Assembly: GCA_002427815.1 (NCBI GenBank)
Contig: DIZF01000029.1
Span: 11,771-75,770 of the forward strand
Direction: 5' to 3'
Length of the DNA stretch: 64,000 bases
Origin: Ramlibacter tataouinensis
Lineage (GTDB): Bacteria; Pseudomonadota; Gammaproteobacteria; Burkholderiales; Burkholderiaceae_C
The notes beneath the pieces are model-generated. The model was given only the letters and a program-made list of their open reading frames with translations, did no database searches and was not told the origin of the DNA. Position 1 is the stretch's first letter; every line of letters starts with the position of its first letter. The translations under genes were made by a program, and so were the position numbers. Positions 34,282 through 42,690 of the stretch are shown in pieces.

Positions 34282-35718
34282 TCAGGCGGGACGAGGCAGG
34301 ATCAGGATGGCTTCCAGCCCCCGCTCGGGCCGGTTACGCAACGTGATGTCGCCGCCGTGCACCTGGGCGATGTTGCGCGCGATCGTCAGGCCCAGGCCGG
34401 TACCGCCGGTCTCGCGGCTGCGCGATTGCTCCAGGCGGTAGAACGGCTCGAACACCTTCTCCAGTTCGGTCTCCGGGATGCCGGGGCCTTCGTCGAGGAA
34501 GCGCAGCGTCAGGCATTGCGCCGTGTCCTCGACCCGGATGGTCACCCTGTTTCCGTAGAGCACGGCGTTGTCGACCAGGTTCGAGAGGCAGCGCTTGAGC
34601 AAGGACACCACCGCGGCATAAGGCGCGCTCGCGTGTCCTTCGATGCGCACCGTGCGACCCATCTCCTCGTTGTCGGACTGCAGGCTCTCGAGCAACGCCA
34701 TCACGTCCACCGCCTGCCGCGCCTCGTTGCCGCCCAGGCCACGCATGAACTCGAGTGTGTGCGTGACCATGGTCTCCATTTCCTTCAGGTCGGCCTCGAA
34801 GCGCTGGCGCAGCTCCTCGTCGTCCATCAGCTCGGCCCGCAGCCGCATGCGCGTGATCGGCGTCTTGAGGTCGTGCGACATGGCGGCCAGCACCCGGGTG
34901 CGATCCTGGATGAAGCGCACCAGGCGGCGCTGCATGGTATTGAAGGCACGCGCCGCCTGCGCGATTTCAGTCGGTCCTTCTTCCCGCAATGGCGCCGCAT
35001 TGATGTCCCGGCCCAGGGCCTCCGCCGCGTCGGCCAGCACATGCAGCGGCCGCGTCACCCAGCGCACGGCCACGAACGACAGCACCAGCACCGCGGCCAG
35101 CAGCACCGCCAGCGTCAGCGCCAGCCGCCACGGCAGCCCGACCGCCGACGGGGGTAGCTGGGTGTCGAAGCGCGCCCAGTGTCCGTCGCGCAGCTGGACC
35201 TGCGTGCGCAGCACCCGGCCGGCTTGGGGGGGCCAGCCTGCCATGGCACCGGGCCCGGCCATCATGCCCGGCCCGCCGCCCATCATGGAGAGATGGCGTG
35301 GTCCGCCCGGCCCACCCGGCCCTGGCGCCTCGAAGGCCGGGCCGGGCTCGACCCGGACCTCGCGCCCGTCGCCCAGCGACGCGCGCAGCATGGCGGTGAA
35401 CATGGTGGCCCGCGGCCCGGGCTCGTCCGGGGCGCCACGGGGCGGCAAGGGCACGTCGTCCAATGACAGCACCAGCGGCGGCACACTCAGTACCGACACG
35501 ATGCGCTCCCGCTCGGGCGGCCCCAGCGAGTCGAGCAGCTTGACGACGTCGGCAATGCGCTGGGCCTGCTGCATGCCGCCGGCATTCACCAGCAGGCGAT
35601 CGCGTTCCGCCAGGTTGATGGCGGCACTGAGCAACTGGGCCAACAACAGGCCGCCGGCCAATACCAGCATGAGGCGGCCGAACAGCGACCGAGGCAGCCA
35701 TCGCGCCAGGGCAGGCAT
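34282..35718 (-). CDS. EnvZ-type sensor histidine kinase with Met-rich sensor domain
   Basis: Inner-membrane kinase of 478 residues: TM1 at about 13-35, a periplasmic domain of some 150 residues, TM2 around 200-222, HAMP, HisKA with AAMSHDLKTPITRMRLR (phospho-His), and HATPase_c motifs NLVDNAVLYG, DEGPGIP and GTGLGLTIARNI. The periplasmic domain contains a Met/Gly/Pro-rich stretch (MMGGGPGMMAGPGAM), a possible soft-metal ligand site. It overlaps its regulator gene by one base and is divergent, through it, from the Met-rich Spy-like protein. Confidence 0.9.
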   Translation of the reverse strand: MPALARWLPRSLFGRLMLVLAGGLLLAQLLSAAINLAERDRLLVNAGGMQQAQRIADVVKLLDSLGPPERERIVSVLSVPPLVLSLDDVPLPPRGAPDEPGPRATMFTAMLRASLGDGREVRVEPGPAFEAPGPGGPGGPRHLSMMGGGPGMMAGPGAMAGWPPQAGRVLRTQVQLRDGHWARFDTQLPPSAVGLPWRLALTLAVLLAAVLVLSFVAVRWVTRPLHVLADAAEALGRDINAAPLREEGPTEIAQAARAFNTMQRRLVRFIQDRTRVLAAMSHDLKTPITRMRLRAELMDDEELRQRFEADLKEMETMVTHTLEFMRGLGGNEARQAVDVMALLESLQSDNEEMGRTVRIEGHASAPYAAVVSLLKRCLSNLVDNAVLYGNRVTIRVEDTAQCLTLRFLDEGPGIPETELEKVFEPFYRLEQSRSRETGGTGLGLTIARNIAQVHGGDITLRNRPERGLEAILILPRPA

Positions 35719-36443
35719 CAGGCGGGCTCCTTCTTGACGGGCACCGACAGCACATAACCTTCGCCGCGCACCGTCTTGATCATGGCCGCATCACGCGACC
35801 CGTCGCCGAGCCGGCGCCGCAGGCGGCTGACCTGCACGTCGATGCTGCGATCGAGCGCGTCGACCTCCTTGCCCTGCGTCAGCTCCATCAGCTGGTCGCG
35901 GCTGAGCACCCGGTTCGGATGGGCGAGGAAGATCCGCAGCAACCGGTATTCGGCGCCACCGATGGGCGTGACCACGCCGCGGGGCGAAACCAGGTTGCGC
36001 TGCGTCGTGTCGAGCACCCAGTCGGCGAAGCGGATCTCGCTCTCCTCCTCGGGGCGCATGTTCGGCGGGAGGCTGCGCGCGCGGCGCAGGATCACCTTGA
36101 TCCGCGCCAGCAGCTCACGGGCGCTGAACGGCTTGGGCAGGTAGTCGTCGGCCCCCATTTCCAGGCCGACGATGCGATCGGTCTCTTCGCCGCGCGCGGT
36201 CAACATAATGACCGGGATGTCGGAATGTGCGCGCAGATTCCGGCACAACGTGAGGCCGTCGTCGCCGGGCAGCATGAGGTCGAGCACCACCAGATCGAAG
36301 GCGCCCCGGTCCAGCGCCTGCCACATGGCGCGGCCGTCCGCCACCGCGGTGGCGCGCAGGCCGTTCTTCTCGAAATACCGGCCGAGCAGAGTCCGGATCT
36401 CGGCATCGTCGTCAACGATCAGGATGTGGTCGGGGCGGTCCAT
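35718..36443 (-). CDS. OmpR-family response regulator
   Basis: A 241-residue DNA-binding regulator: receiver with HILIVDDDAEIRTLL, phospho-acceptor in LVVLDLMLPGDDG, switch Thr in VIMLTARGEE and Lys in YLPKPFSARELLARI; then a winged helix (PIGGAEYRLLRIFLAHPNRVLSRDQLMELT). ATG 36443 matches the receiver start. It is the first gene of the two-component operon and likely also regulates the divergent spy-like gene, 217 bases away. Confidence 0.92.
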   Translation of the reverse strand: MDRPDHILIVDDDAEIRTLLGRYFEKNGLRATAVADGRAMWQALDRGAFDLVVLDLMLPGDDGLTLCRNLRAHSDIPVIMLTARGEETDRIVGLEMGADDYLPKPFSARELLARIKVILRRARSLPPNMRPEEESEIRFADWVLDTTQRNLVSPRGVVTPIGGAEYRLLRIFLAHPNRVLSRDQLMELTQGKEVDALDRSIDVQVSRLRRRLGDGSRDAAMIKTVRGEGYVLSVPVKKEPA

Positions 36444-36660
36444 AGCGCTATTACAGCCTGTCGGGGTGCCGGGCGGCCATCGCAAAGTAACACAGCATGT
36501 CAAACGGGCGAGCTGTCGCAGTGCGCGACAAAAAGGCCTCCGGCTGACATGCGCCGCTTACATGGCGGCGTTGCAATAGACCCAGTTGCAAGGGGTTCCT
36601 TCCAACCGACCGATCGCCAGGGGCGTCGGCCCGATTCAACGACCATTGACAGGAGCCATC

Positions 36661-37200
36661 ATGAAAACCACTTCCAAGATCATCGCCGCCGTTGCCGCCA
36701 CATTGTCGCTCGCCGTGGGTGGCGCCGTGCTGGCGCAACCGGGCTTCGGCATGGGCTACGCCCCCATGGGCTACGGCGGTATGGGCCATGGCCGCATGGG
36801 CTACGGCGGCATGGGCTACGGCATGGGTCCCGGCTACGACATGACCGCGGCCGCGGCGGGCTACGCGGCGCAGCTGAAAGTCCAACTGAAGGTCACGCCG
36901 GAACAGGAAAAGGCCTGGAAGGCCTATGAGGACGTGGTGACGCAGCAGGCCGCAGCCATGCAAGCGCAGCGCGACCAGTTCCTGGCGCAGGCGCAGAACG
37001 CGCAGCCGGGCGCGGCTACCCCCGATTTCGCAGCCCATCGTCAGGCGATGTTCACGCTGCGCGAAAGCAACCTGGCCGCCCAGAGCGCCGCGCTGAAGGA
37101 CCTGTATGCCGTCCTGACGCCCGAGCAGAAGGCGATCGCGGACCGGAGTTTGAACTTCATGGGTGCGCAGCGCGGACCGGGCAGGTATCCGGCCCGCTGA
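36661..37200 (+). CDS. Spy/CpxP-like periplasmic protein with Met-Gly-Tyr repeats
   Basis: Secreted protein of 179 residues: Sec signal peptide (MKTTSKIIAAVAATLSLAVGG, cleaved near VLAQP), a repeat region with MGYGGMGHGRMGYGGMGYG (residues about 33-58), then a helical Spy/LTXXQ domain (LKVTPEQEKAWKAYEDVV; LYAVLTPEQKAIADRSL). Spy proteins are ATP-independent periplasmic chaperones; the Met/His-rich repeat could bind copper or another soft metal. The divergent EnvZ/OmpR-type pair with a Met-rich sensor is the probable regulator. SD AGGAG is close to the ATG. Confidence 0.82.
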   Translation: MKTTSKIIAAVAATLSLAVGGAVLAQPGFGMGYAPMGYGGMGHGRMGYGGMGYGMGPGYDMTAAAAGYAAQLKVQLKVTPEQEKAWKAYEDVVTQQAAAMQAQRDQFLAQAQNAQPGAATPDFAAHRQAMFTLRESNLAAQSAALKDLYAVLTPEQKAIADRSLNFMGAQRGPGRYPAR

Positions 37201-37259
37201 GCTGAGCCATATCGGCCCGCCCCGGCTCTCGCCCCCCAGGGCTGCGTCGGGGCGCGCTA

Positions 37260-37300
37260 CTGATCCAGGTCAAGGAAATCCTGGGATTCGCACCTAAAGT
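37260..37300 (+). promoter_or_regulatory. FNR-box promoter of a non-coding transcript
   Basis: CTGATCCAGGTCAA (37260-37273; minus strand TTGACCTGGATCAG), 21 bases, then TAAAGT (37295-37300). Predicted start near 37307. No gene begins downstream on the plus strand; an intrinsic-terminator-like hairpin ends the unit at about 37484. Confidence 0.65.
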
Positions 37301-37306
37301 GATGTG

Positions 37307-37488
37307 TGTTCGGGGGAATTCAAAGCCCTTCGGGCACAGGCCGAGGGACACAGTCCCGAGGCCAGGTTCCGGCGTCCTGATATGCCGGGATGGAAGGAGA
37401 CGACATCAGACCGGGGGAGCCGTCCCGCATGGCTTTTCGGGGTCTCCACCAAGCCCGCCTCCCGTGCAAACGGCGGCGGGCTTTCAAT
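37307..37488 (+). ncRNA. Candidate FNR-activated small RNA
   Basis: About 180 nucleotides between an FNR promoter and a terminator hairpin, with no credible open frame. The predicted RNA has several stems: GGGACACAGTCCC inside a GGCC/GGCC helix, CCGGC...GCCGG near 37365-37388, and the terminator stem. A purine-rich GGATGGAAGGAGACG segment (near 37390) is likely single-stranded and resembles a Shine-Dalgarno sequence. FnrS of E. coli is the functional precedent for an anaerobically induced sRNA; no sequence similarity to FnrS is claimed. The 300-base gap 37201-37500 holds nothing else recognisable. Confidence 0.5.
37451..37484 (+). terminator. Intrinsic-terminator-like hairpin
   Basis: AAGCCCGCC (37451-37459) pairs with GGCGGGCTT (37475-37483), followed by TCAATT. 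The stem is strong and the T-run short. Plus-strand orientation fits the end of the candidate sRNA. Confidence 0.6.
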
Positions 37489-37500
37489 TGGCCGCGCCGG

Positions 37501-37956
37501 TCAGTGAATCATCTCGCCGTGAAGCGCCACTTCGAGCGCAATGCGCTCTTCCAGTTCACTCAGGCCGAAGCTGGTGAGGTCCAGCTCGTGCGTGGCGACC
37601 AGCAGGCGTCGCGTGGCCTTGCCCAGTTCGGCCTTGATCTCGCCCAGGAAGGGGTTGGAAGCGAAGATCGTCAGGGAGCGGTAGTGGTCCAGCTGGGCCT
37701 CCTGCTCGAGCAGGTGCGCCAGTTCCCGCGCGAATTCGATGTGTTCCTTGCGCTTGGCATCAACGCGTGGCTCGTAGGCGGCGCCTCCGAAACGATCGGT
37801 CTTCTCCTGCCCTGCCTTGTCCTCGGCCAGGTCGCTGACCTTGGCACGACCCGCTGGGTGGATGAAGCTCTCGAGAATCACAATGGGCGCCCCCTGTTCC
37901 TGCTGCAACAGCCGTGCCCGGGTGGCGCTGGCGATCAGGGTCCAGTCGGGTTTCAT
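37501..37956 (-). CDS. Host-attachment/baeRF-family protein, paralogue
   Basis: A 151-residue paralogue of the protein at 16505: MKPDWTLIASATRARLLQ, FIHPAGRAKVSDLAEDKAGQ, KRKEHIEFARELAHLLEQEA, IFASNPFLGEIKAELGKAT, DLTSFGLSELEERIALEV. The spacing of all motifs is the same. ATG 37956 is the conserved start. It has its own near-perfect FNR promoter (37988-38029). Biochemical function unproven; involvement in ribosome or translation control is suggested only by the baeRF relationship. Confidence 0.82.
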   Translation of the reverse strand: MKPDWTLIASATRARLLQQEQGAPIVILESFIHPAGRAKVSDLAEDKAGQEKTDRFGGAAYEPRVDAKRKEHIEFARELAHLLEQEAQLDHYRSLTIFASNPFLGEIKAELGKATRRLLVATHELDLTSFGLSELEERIALEVALHGEMIH

Positions 37957-37987
37957 GAGCGGTCCGGGATCAGGTGCAAGTCCGTCA

Positions 37988-38029
37988 ACGATAGCCCTCG
38001 CACCCTGCCGCAGCGTTGACACTTGTCAA
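37988..38029 (-). promoter_or_regulatory. FNR-box promoter of the second host-attachment gene
   Basis: TTGACACTTGTCAA (38016-38029), perfect half-sites, then on the minus strand 22 bases and TATCGT (37993-37988). Predicted start about 25 bases upstream of the ATG at 37956. Confidence 0.75.
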
Positions 38030-38126
38030 GTCTGGATCGGATGCGGATCCGCTTCATGCGCGTGGCTGAGCAGTCGCGGCTGGCCCGGTGGCGCCGGGAT
38101 CGGTCACCCCGGCATCGCCAGTCGGG

Positions 38127-38969
38127 TCAATGCGCCATCAGCACCGGCAACGTCATGGACCGCAGCACCGTGCGCGAGGTGCCGCCGAGCACCCATTCGC
38201 GCGCCCGGCTGTGGCCGTAGCAGCCCATCACCAGCAGGTCGGCGTCCAGGTCGAAGGCACGCGACAGCAGCAGGTCCCCCATGAAGTCCGGCTCGTCGCC
38301 GCCTTCGCGGTGCCACGTCGGCTCGACCCCGCGCAGCTTGAGGTAACCGTCGAGGTCCAGCCGGGCTCCGACGACATCCTCTTCCTCGTTGCCCCAGGAC
38401 AGCACATGGACCCGTCGAGCCCGCTGCAGCAGCGGAACGGCGGCACTCACTGCCCGTGCTGCCTCACGGGTGGGCTTCCAGGCGATGACGACGGTTTGCC
38501 CTACTGCGGGCGGCATCTCGGCATAAGGCAGGATCAAGGCCGGCTTGCCGCTCGCAGCCATCACGGTCTCGGCGAAATCGAACGGAACGCCCACGGCTTC
38601 GGCATCGGAGGGATCATGCTGGCCCAGCACCAGCAGGTCGGCATACAGGGCCTGGCGGGCGAAAGCCGGCACGATGGGATAGTCCTGCACCTCGGCCCAT
38701 GCGGCGTGGACACCGGGGGTGGCAATCGATCGGTCGAACGCACCGCGAGCCTGGGCCCGCCGCTCCTCATCGATCTGGCCCAGGGCCGTGGCCACGCTGG
38801 GTCCGGCCTCGGGTGCGAACGGAACCACCAGCAGGGCCGGCGTCACCGCGTACAGGGCGGTGACTGCCGCGCCGTGCGTCTGGGCGATGTCGCGCGCGAT
38901 GCCCAGGCGTCGGGCGGCCCGGGGCGAAGCGTCCAGGTGGACCAGCAGTTGTGTCAGGGATTCCTTCAT
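38127..38969 (-). CDS. Tandem universal stress protein
   Basis: A 280-residue protein with two Usp domains. The first (residues 1-140) starts LTQLLVHLDASPRAARRLGIA and is degenerate in the nucleotide loop; the second (150-280) ends with LLVMGCYGHSRAREWVLGGTSRTVL, the ATP-binding GxxGxRxxxxxxGSxS-type motif, so ATP binding is likely there. ATG 38969 has AAAGGA upstream. FNR promoter at 39000-39041. It lies beside the NarL-type regulator and PAS kinase, like Rv3134c beside DosR-DosS. Confidence 0.88.
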   Translation of the reverse strand: MKESLTQLLVHLDASPRAARRLGIARDIAQTHGAAVTALYAVTPALLVVPFAPEAGPSVATALGQIDEERRAQARGAFDRSIATPGVHAAWAEVQDYPIVPAFARQALYADLLVLGQHDPSDAEAVGVPFDFAETVMAASGKPALILPYAEMPPAVGQTVVIAWKPTREAARAVSAAVPLLQRARRVHVLSWGNEEEDVVGARLDLDGYLKLRGVEPTWHREGGDEPDFMGDLLLSRAFDLDADLLVMGCYGHSRAREWVLGGTSRTVLRSMTLPVLMAH

Positions 38970-38999
38970 GGCCCAGTCCTTTGCGGTTGCAATGCAACA

Positions 39000-39041
39000 A
39001 CGTTAGGTCGCGAACACCGCCCGCGCGTTGACGCGCGTCAA
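39000..39041 (-). promoter_or_regulatory. FNR-box promoter of the tandem Usp gene
   Basis: TTGACGCGCGTCAA (39028-39041), a perfect palindrome, then on the minus strand 22 bases and TAACGT (39005-39000). Predicted leader about 25 bases. Confidence 0.75.
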
Positions 39042-39062
39042 TACACGCGTTGCCGCGGTGCC

Positions 39063-39707
39063 CTAGAAGTCGGCCGAATCCGACACGCCGTGCTTGATCG
39101 CGTAGCGGATCAGCTCGCTGGTGTTGTGCAGGCCCATCTTCTGCATCAGGTTGGCCTTGTGCGTGCTGACGGTCTTGACCGAGAGCTTCAGGCGCGTGGC
39201 GATGTCGGTCACCGACACGCCGGCCGCCAGCAGCCGGAACACCTCGAACTCCCGGTCCGACAAGGTCTCGTGCGGCAGGCCTTCGCTGCCGGGCATGGCC
39301 CCGAGCGCGAGTTGCTCGGCCACCTCGGCCGAGACATAAGCGCCGCCTCCGGCGATCTTGCGGATGGCCTGCTCCAGCTGGGCGGGCGCGCTTTCCTTGG
39401 TGAGATAGCCGCTGGCGCCGGACTTGATGGCACGAACGGCGTATTGCAGCTCCTGATGCATGCTGAGCACCAGGATGCGCAACCTGGGCTTTTCCGCGCG
39501 TACCAGCTTGATCAGCTCCATGCCGCTGCGCCCGGGCATCGACAGGTCCAGCACCAGCAGGTCGAACTCGAGTTCGCGCACGCGCTGCATGACTTCGGTG
39601 CCGTCGGCCGCTTCGGCCGTGACGCGCATGTCCTTGATCCCGGAGACGATGCGCTTGAGCCCCTCGCGCACGATGGCGTGGTCGTCGGCGATCACGATCC
39701 TGATCAT
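39063..39707 (-). CDS. NarL/FixJ-family response regulator
   Basis: A 214-residue regulator: receiver (IRIVIADDHAIVREGLKRI; acceptor Asp in LLVLDLSMPGRSGMEL; Lys in GYLTKESAPAQLEQA) and a LuxR-type HTH (LSDREFEVFRLLAAGVSVTDIATRLKLSVKTVSTHKANLM). ATG 39707 overlaps the kinase stop (ATGA), so it is co-translated with its PAS kinase. DosR is of the same family; the regulon here is unknown. Confidence 0.92.
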   Translation of the reverse strand: MIRIVIADDHAIVREGLKRIVSGIKDMRVTAEAADGTEVMQRVRELEFDLLVLDLSMPGRSGMELIKLVRAEKPRLRILVLSMHQELQYAVRAIKSGASGYLTKESAPAQLEQAIRKIAGGGAYVSAEVAEQLALGAMPGSEGLPHETLSDREFEVFRLLAAGVSVTDIATRLKLSVKTVSTHKANLMQKMGLHNTSELIRYAIKHGVSDSADF

Positions 39708-41185
39708 GAGGCCGCTCCGCTTTCGTCGACCGGAATGCGCACCTGCACGCGCGTGCCCTGCCCCGGCTGGCTTTCGATGCTCGCGCTGCCCTTGAGCAGC
39801 TGTGCACGCTCGCGCAGGCCCATCAGGCCCAGCGAGTGGCGCTTGCGCGGCGCACCGGTGGCAAAGCCCCTGCCGTTGTCGGACACCTCGAGCACCACCG
39901 CACGCGGCGTGCGCGCCACCAGCACGCTGACTTCGGTCGCTTGCGCATGCTTGGCCACATTGGCGAGGGACTCCTGGACGATGCGGAACACCGCGGTCGC
40001 GTAGGGCTCCTGCAGGTCCAGCTCCTCGTCCACGTCGACGTCGCACTGCACACCGGTGCGCTGGGTGAAGTTGGTCGCCAGCCACTCGATGGCCGGGGCC
40101 AGGCCCAGGTCGTCCAGCAACAAGGGCCGCAGATCGGCGGCGATCCGGCGCGTCGCGGCAACCGTCGTATCCAGCATCCCCACCATGTCGGACAGCTTGG
40201 ACACCGCGGCTTCGGGTTGGGCCCGGGCGTTGTCGCGCAGCCAGATCGTGTCCATCTTCAACGCCGTCAGCGATTGCGCCAGCTCGTCGTGCAGCTCGCG
40301 CGCGACCCGGCTTTTCTCGCCTTCGCGGATGGCGTGGGCCTCGGCCGCGAAGGCGCTCAATTCCTCCTGCGCGCGCATCCGCTCGGTGATGTCGCGCAGG
40401 ATCACGGTGAACAGCTTGCCTTCGCCAGTGTCCAGCTGCGAGATCGAGGCTTCCATGGGGAACTCTTCTGCGTTGGCGCGCAACCCGTACAGGACGGTGC
40501 CGTCCCCCATGCGCCGTGAAGTGGTGCCACTGGCGGCAAAACGGCGGATGTGCTCGTCGTGCCCGGCGCGCAAACGCTCGGGCATCAGCTGATTCAGGGT
40601 CTGGCCCAGGGCCTGCTCGCTGGGCCGGCCGAAGATCTTTTCGGCCGCCCGGTTGTACAACACGATTCGCAGCGCTTCGTCGACGGTGATGATGGCGTCC
40701 ATGGCCGAGTCGAGCAGCCCGGCCAGGCGGGCGGCCAGTCGGGCCTGCTGTTGCTCGGCGTGAAGCCGCTCGGTGATGTCGCGAAGAATGACGGTGAACA
40801 GCTTGCCCTGCGGGGTTTCCAGCTGCGAGATCGACGCATCCATCGGGAACTCGGCACCGTCCGAGCGCAGGCCGTACACCACGTTGAGCGCACCCATGCG
40901 GCGCGAAGTCACCCCGGCGCGGCCGAAACGCTGCACCTGGGCGCCATGGAATGGCCGGAAACGGGCCGGAATCAACCGCTCCAGGGATTGGCCCAGCATC
41001 TCATGCCGGGGCCAGCCGAATATCTTCTCCGCCGCCCGGTTGTACAGAACGATTTCCTGCCGCTCGTCGACCGTGACGATGGCGTCCATGGCCGACTCCA
41101 GCACCCCCGAGAGAAGGGCGGCGGCATTATGGGGATCGCTGCCCAGGAAGGTGGCATCGAGACTGCTGAAGAGAGAAAAGGACAC
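39704..41185 (-). CDS. Soluble twin-PAS sensor histidine kinase (HisKA_3)
   Basis: About 493 residues without membrane helices. Two PAS domains (about 25-145 and 150-270) are near-duplicates, each with SAMDAI[VI]TVDE and LYNRAAEKIFG and a following KLFTVILRDITER PAC motif. Then HisKA_3 with RVARELHDELAQSLTALKMD (phospho-His) and a HATPase domain (RIVQESLANVAKHA; LEVSDNGRGFATG). The start is uncertain: GTG 41185 or TTG 41191, neither with a clear SD. No haem- or flavin-binding residue can be assigned. Partner of the overlapping NarL-type regulator. Confidence 0.88.
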   Translation of the reverse strand: MSFSLFSSLDATFLGSDPHNAAALLSGVLESAMDAIVTVDERQEIVLYNRAAEKIFGWPRHEMLGQSLERLIPARFRPFHGAQVQRFGRAGVTSRRMGALNVVYGLRSDGAEFPMDASISQLETPQGKLFTVILRDITERLHAEQQQARLAARLAGLLDSAMDAIITVDEALRIVLYNRAAEKIFGRPSEQALGQTLNQLMPERLRAGHDEHIRRFAASGTTSRRMGDGTVLYGLRANAEEFPMEASISQLDTGEGKLFTVILRDITERMRAQEELSAFAAEAHAIREGEKSRVARELHDELAQSLTALKMDTIWLRDNARAQPEAAVSKLSDMVGMLDTTVAATRRIAADLRPLLLDDLGLAPAIEWLATNFTQRTGVQCDVDVDEELDLQEPYATAVFRIVQESLANVAKHAQATEVSVLVARTPRAVVLEVSDNGRGFATGAPRKRHSLGLMGLRERAQLLKGSASIESQPGQGTRVQVRIPVDESGAAS

Positions 41186-41248
41186 GACCAAGTATGACAG
41201 GCACTACAAAGTCCCCAATTTACCGCAGACCAACTGAATTCCAAAGTA

Positions 41249-41818
41249 TTAATGGAGCAGGTAGGAACCCAGGGCCTCGCCCGACGGCTGCAACGGCCCG
41301 AGCGGATTGACCTGCCTTTCGACCCGGTCCGTGCTGGCCTGGCCGCCGAAATTGCGGAACAGCACCGTGCCATCGCGGACGACGATCAGCGCGTCGAACC
41401 ACCACCCGGTCACATAGGTGGTGCGGCGTATGTTCAGGAAGTCCAGCCAGAAGCTGCCCTCGCGCCGCCGGTCCTGGCGCTCGAAATGGAACAGGTAGCC
41501 CCGGCACGCGGATTGGGCTTCGATGCACTGCCGGATGCCCGGATCCAGCTTTTCGACTGGGACGCCCGGGTACGGCGCCAGCCGAGCGACGATTTCCGGG
41601 TAGGGGATCAGCGTCACATTCGGCCCGGCGACGGGGTCGAATCCGAGGCCCTTGAGCTCCTCAGTATGGGTTTGCTGGCCGACGATGCGCTGGACCGCTG
41701 CCTGCGCCTGCGCGAAAGTCGCGAAGTTGGGGGGCGTGTCGCTGCTGCCGCGTGGCAGCATGGAGCCGCAGCCGCCCAGTGCCACGGCGAGCAAGACGAT
41801 CAATGAACGCATCAACAT
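41249..41818 (-). CDS. Predicted lipoprotein of unknown function
   Basis: A 189-residue envelope protein: signal peptide with lipobox (MLMRSLIVLLAVALGGCGSM, Cys17 lipidated), then a soluble domain containing ATFAQAQAAVQRIVGQQT, GLGFDPVAGPNVTLIPYPEI, CIEAQSACRGYLFHFERQ and TTYVTGWWFDALIVVRDG. The last part resembles outer-membrane lipoproteins of uncharacterised families. ATG 41818 is required for the signal peptide. It lies 67 bases after the phosphoribosyltransferase gene and may share its FNR promoter. Confidence 0.75.
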   Translation of the reverse strand: MLMRSLIVLLAVALGGCGSMLPRGSSDTPPNFATFAQAQAAVQRIVGQQTHTEELKGLGFDPVAGPNVTLIPYPEIVARLAPYPGVPVEKLDPGIRQCIEAQSACRGYLFHFERQDRRREGSFWLDFLNIRRTTYVTGWWFDALIVVRDGTVLFRNFGGQASTDRVERQVNPLGPLQPSGEALGSYLLH

Positions 41819-41885
41819 TCGGTGTCCTTTGGAAGGCTCGCGCCACGGCCGCGGCGGAGGCAAACGAAATGGGTTGGCGTGCTGT

Positions 41886-42542
41886 TCATTTGCGAACCTC
41901 GGGGATTGCCCTGGCCACCAGCCCGCGAATCTCTTCGTCACTGGTCAGGCCGAAGTCGCGGTAGTACTGGCCCACGCTCTGGAAGTCCGGCGGGCTCGCC
42001 AGACAAATGAACTCGTCCGCCGCGGTGCCGATCAGGTCCTGCGCCTCGGGTGGCGCCACCGGCACCGCAACGACGATCCAGGCCGGCTTGGCGCTGCGCA
42101 GGGCCTTGAGCGCGGCCCGCATGGTGCCGCCCGTCGCCACCCCGTCATCGACCACGATGACGGTGCGCCCTTCCAGCGAAACGAGTTGCCGGTTGCCGCT
42201 GTAGAGCGCATGGCGGCGTATCAGCTCCAGGCTTTCGCTCGCGACGATTTCATCGATCTGTTGCGGGCTCACCCGGTTGTCCGCTACCACCTGGGGATCG
42301 ACGTTGAGGGCGCCGCCCCCGGCGATCGCACCCACGATCAATCCGCTCTGATCGCGCACACCCAGCTTGCGCACCAGCAGCAGCTCAAGCGGCGAGCCCA
42401 GCACCCGCGCCACTTCCCATGCCACCGGCACGCCGCCGCGCGGCAGGCCCAGCACGACGACGTCGTGCCGGCCGGCATACCCCAACAGCCGGCTGGCCAA
42501 TGCGCTCCCAGCCGCGATTCGGTCATTGAACAGGCGGATCAT
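41886..42542 (-). CDS. Phosphoribosyltransferase-family protein, paralogue
   Basis: A 218-residue relative of the product at 6485: LVVLGLPRGG-like segment VVVLGLPRGGVPVAWE, LLLVRKLGVRDQ, PRPP loop TVIVVDDGVATGGTMRAAL, and the shared tail SVGQYYRDFGLTSDEE. The family is often fused or linked to hydrolases; here it is alone. It is divergent from the ElaB-type operon with a single FNR box between them (42625-42638) serving both directions. The base substrate is unknown. Confidence 0.87.
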   Translation of the reverse strand: MIRLFNDRIAAGSALASRLLGYAGRHDVVVLGLPRGGVPVAWEVARVLGSPLELLLVRKLGVRDQSGLIVGAIAGGGALNVDPQVVADNRVSPQQIDEIVASESLELIRRHALYSGNRQLVSLEGRTVIVVDDGVATGGTMRAALKALRSAKPAWIVVAVPVAPPEAQDLIGTAADEFICLASPPDFQSVGQYYRDFGLTSDEEIRGLVARAIPEVRK

Positions 42543-42596
42543 GGAGTGGTTGAACGACGGATCTCGCGTTGGGTAAGGTGGGCGGGGTGCGAGGAC

Positions 42597-42665
42597 AAGT
42601 TAGGGCATCAATTGCCCGGTTGCATTGACCAAGGTCAACGCGGCTTCGAAGTCGCGAGCTAGACT
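42597..42665. promoter_or_regulatory. Bidirectional FNR-box promoter
   Basis: TTGACCAAGGTCAA (42625-42638), a perfect palindrome. Minus strand: 22 bases, then TAACTT (42602-42597) for the phosphoribosyltransferase. Plus strand: 21 bases, then TAGACT (42660-42665) for the ElaB/YqjD-type operon, whose leader is about 20 bases with a GGAG. Confidence 0.78.
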
Positions 42666-42690
42666 GAATTTCATACTCAGGAGCGACACC

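Noticed and set aside
37299..37577. Small ORF inside the candidate sRNA
   Set aside because: Its ATG lies before the predicted transcript start, there is no SD, and the frame runs through the terminator into the antisense of the host-attachment gene.
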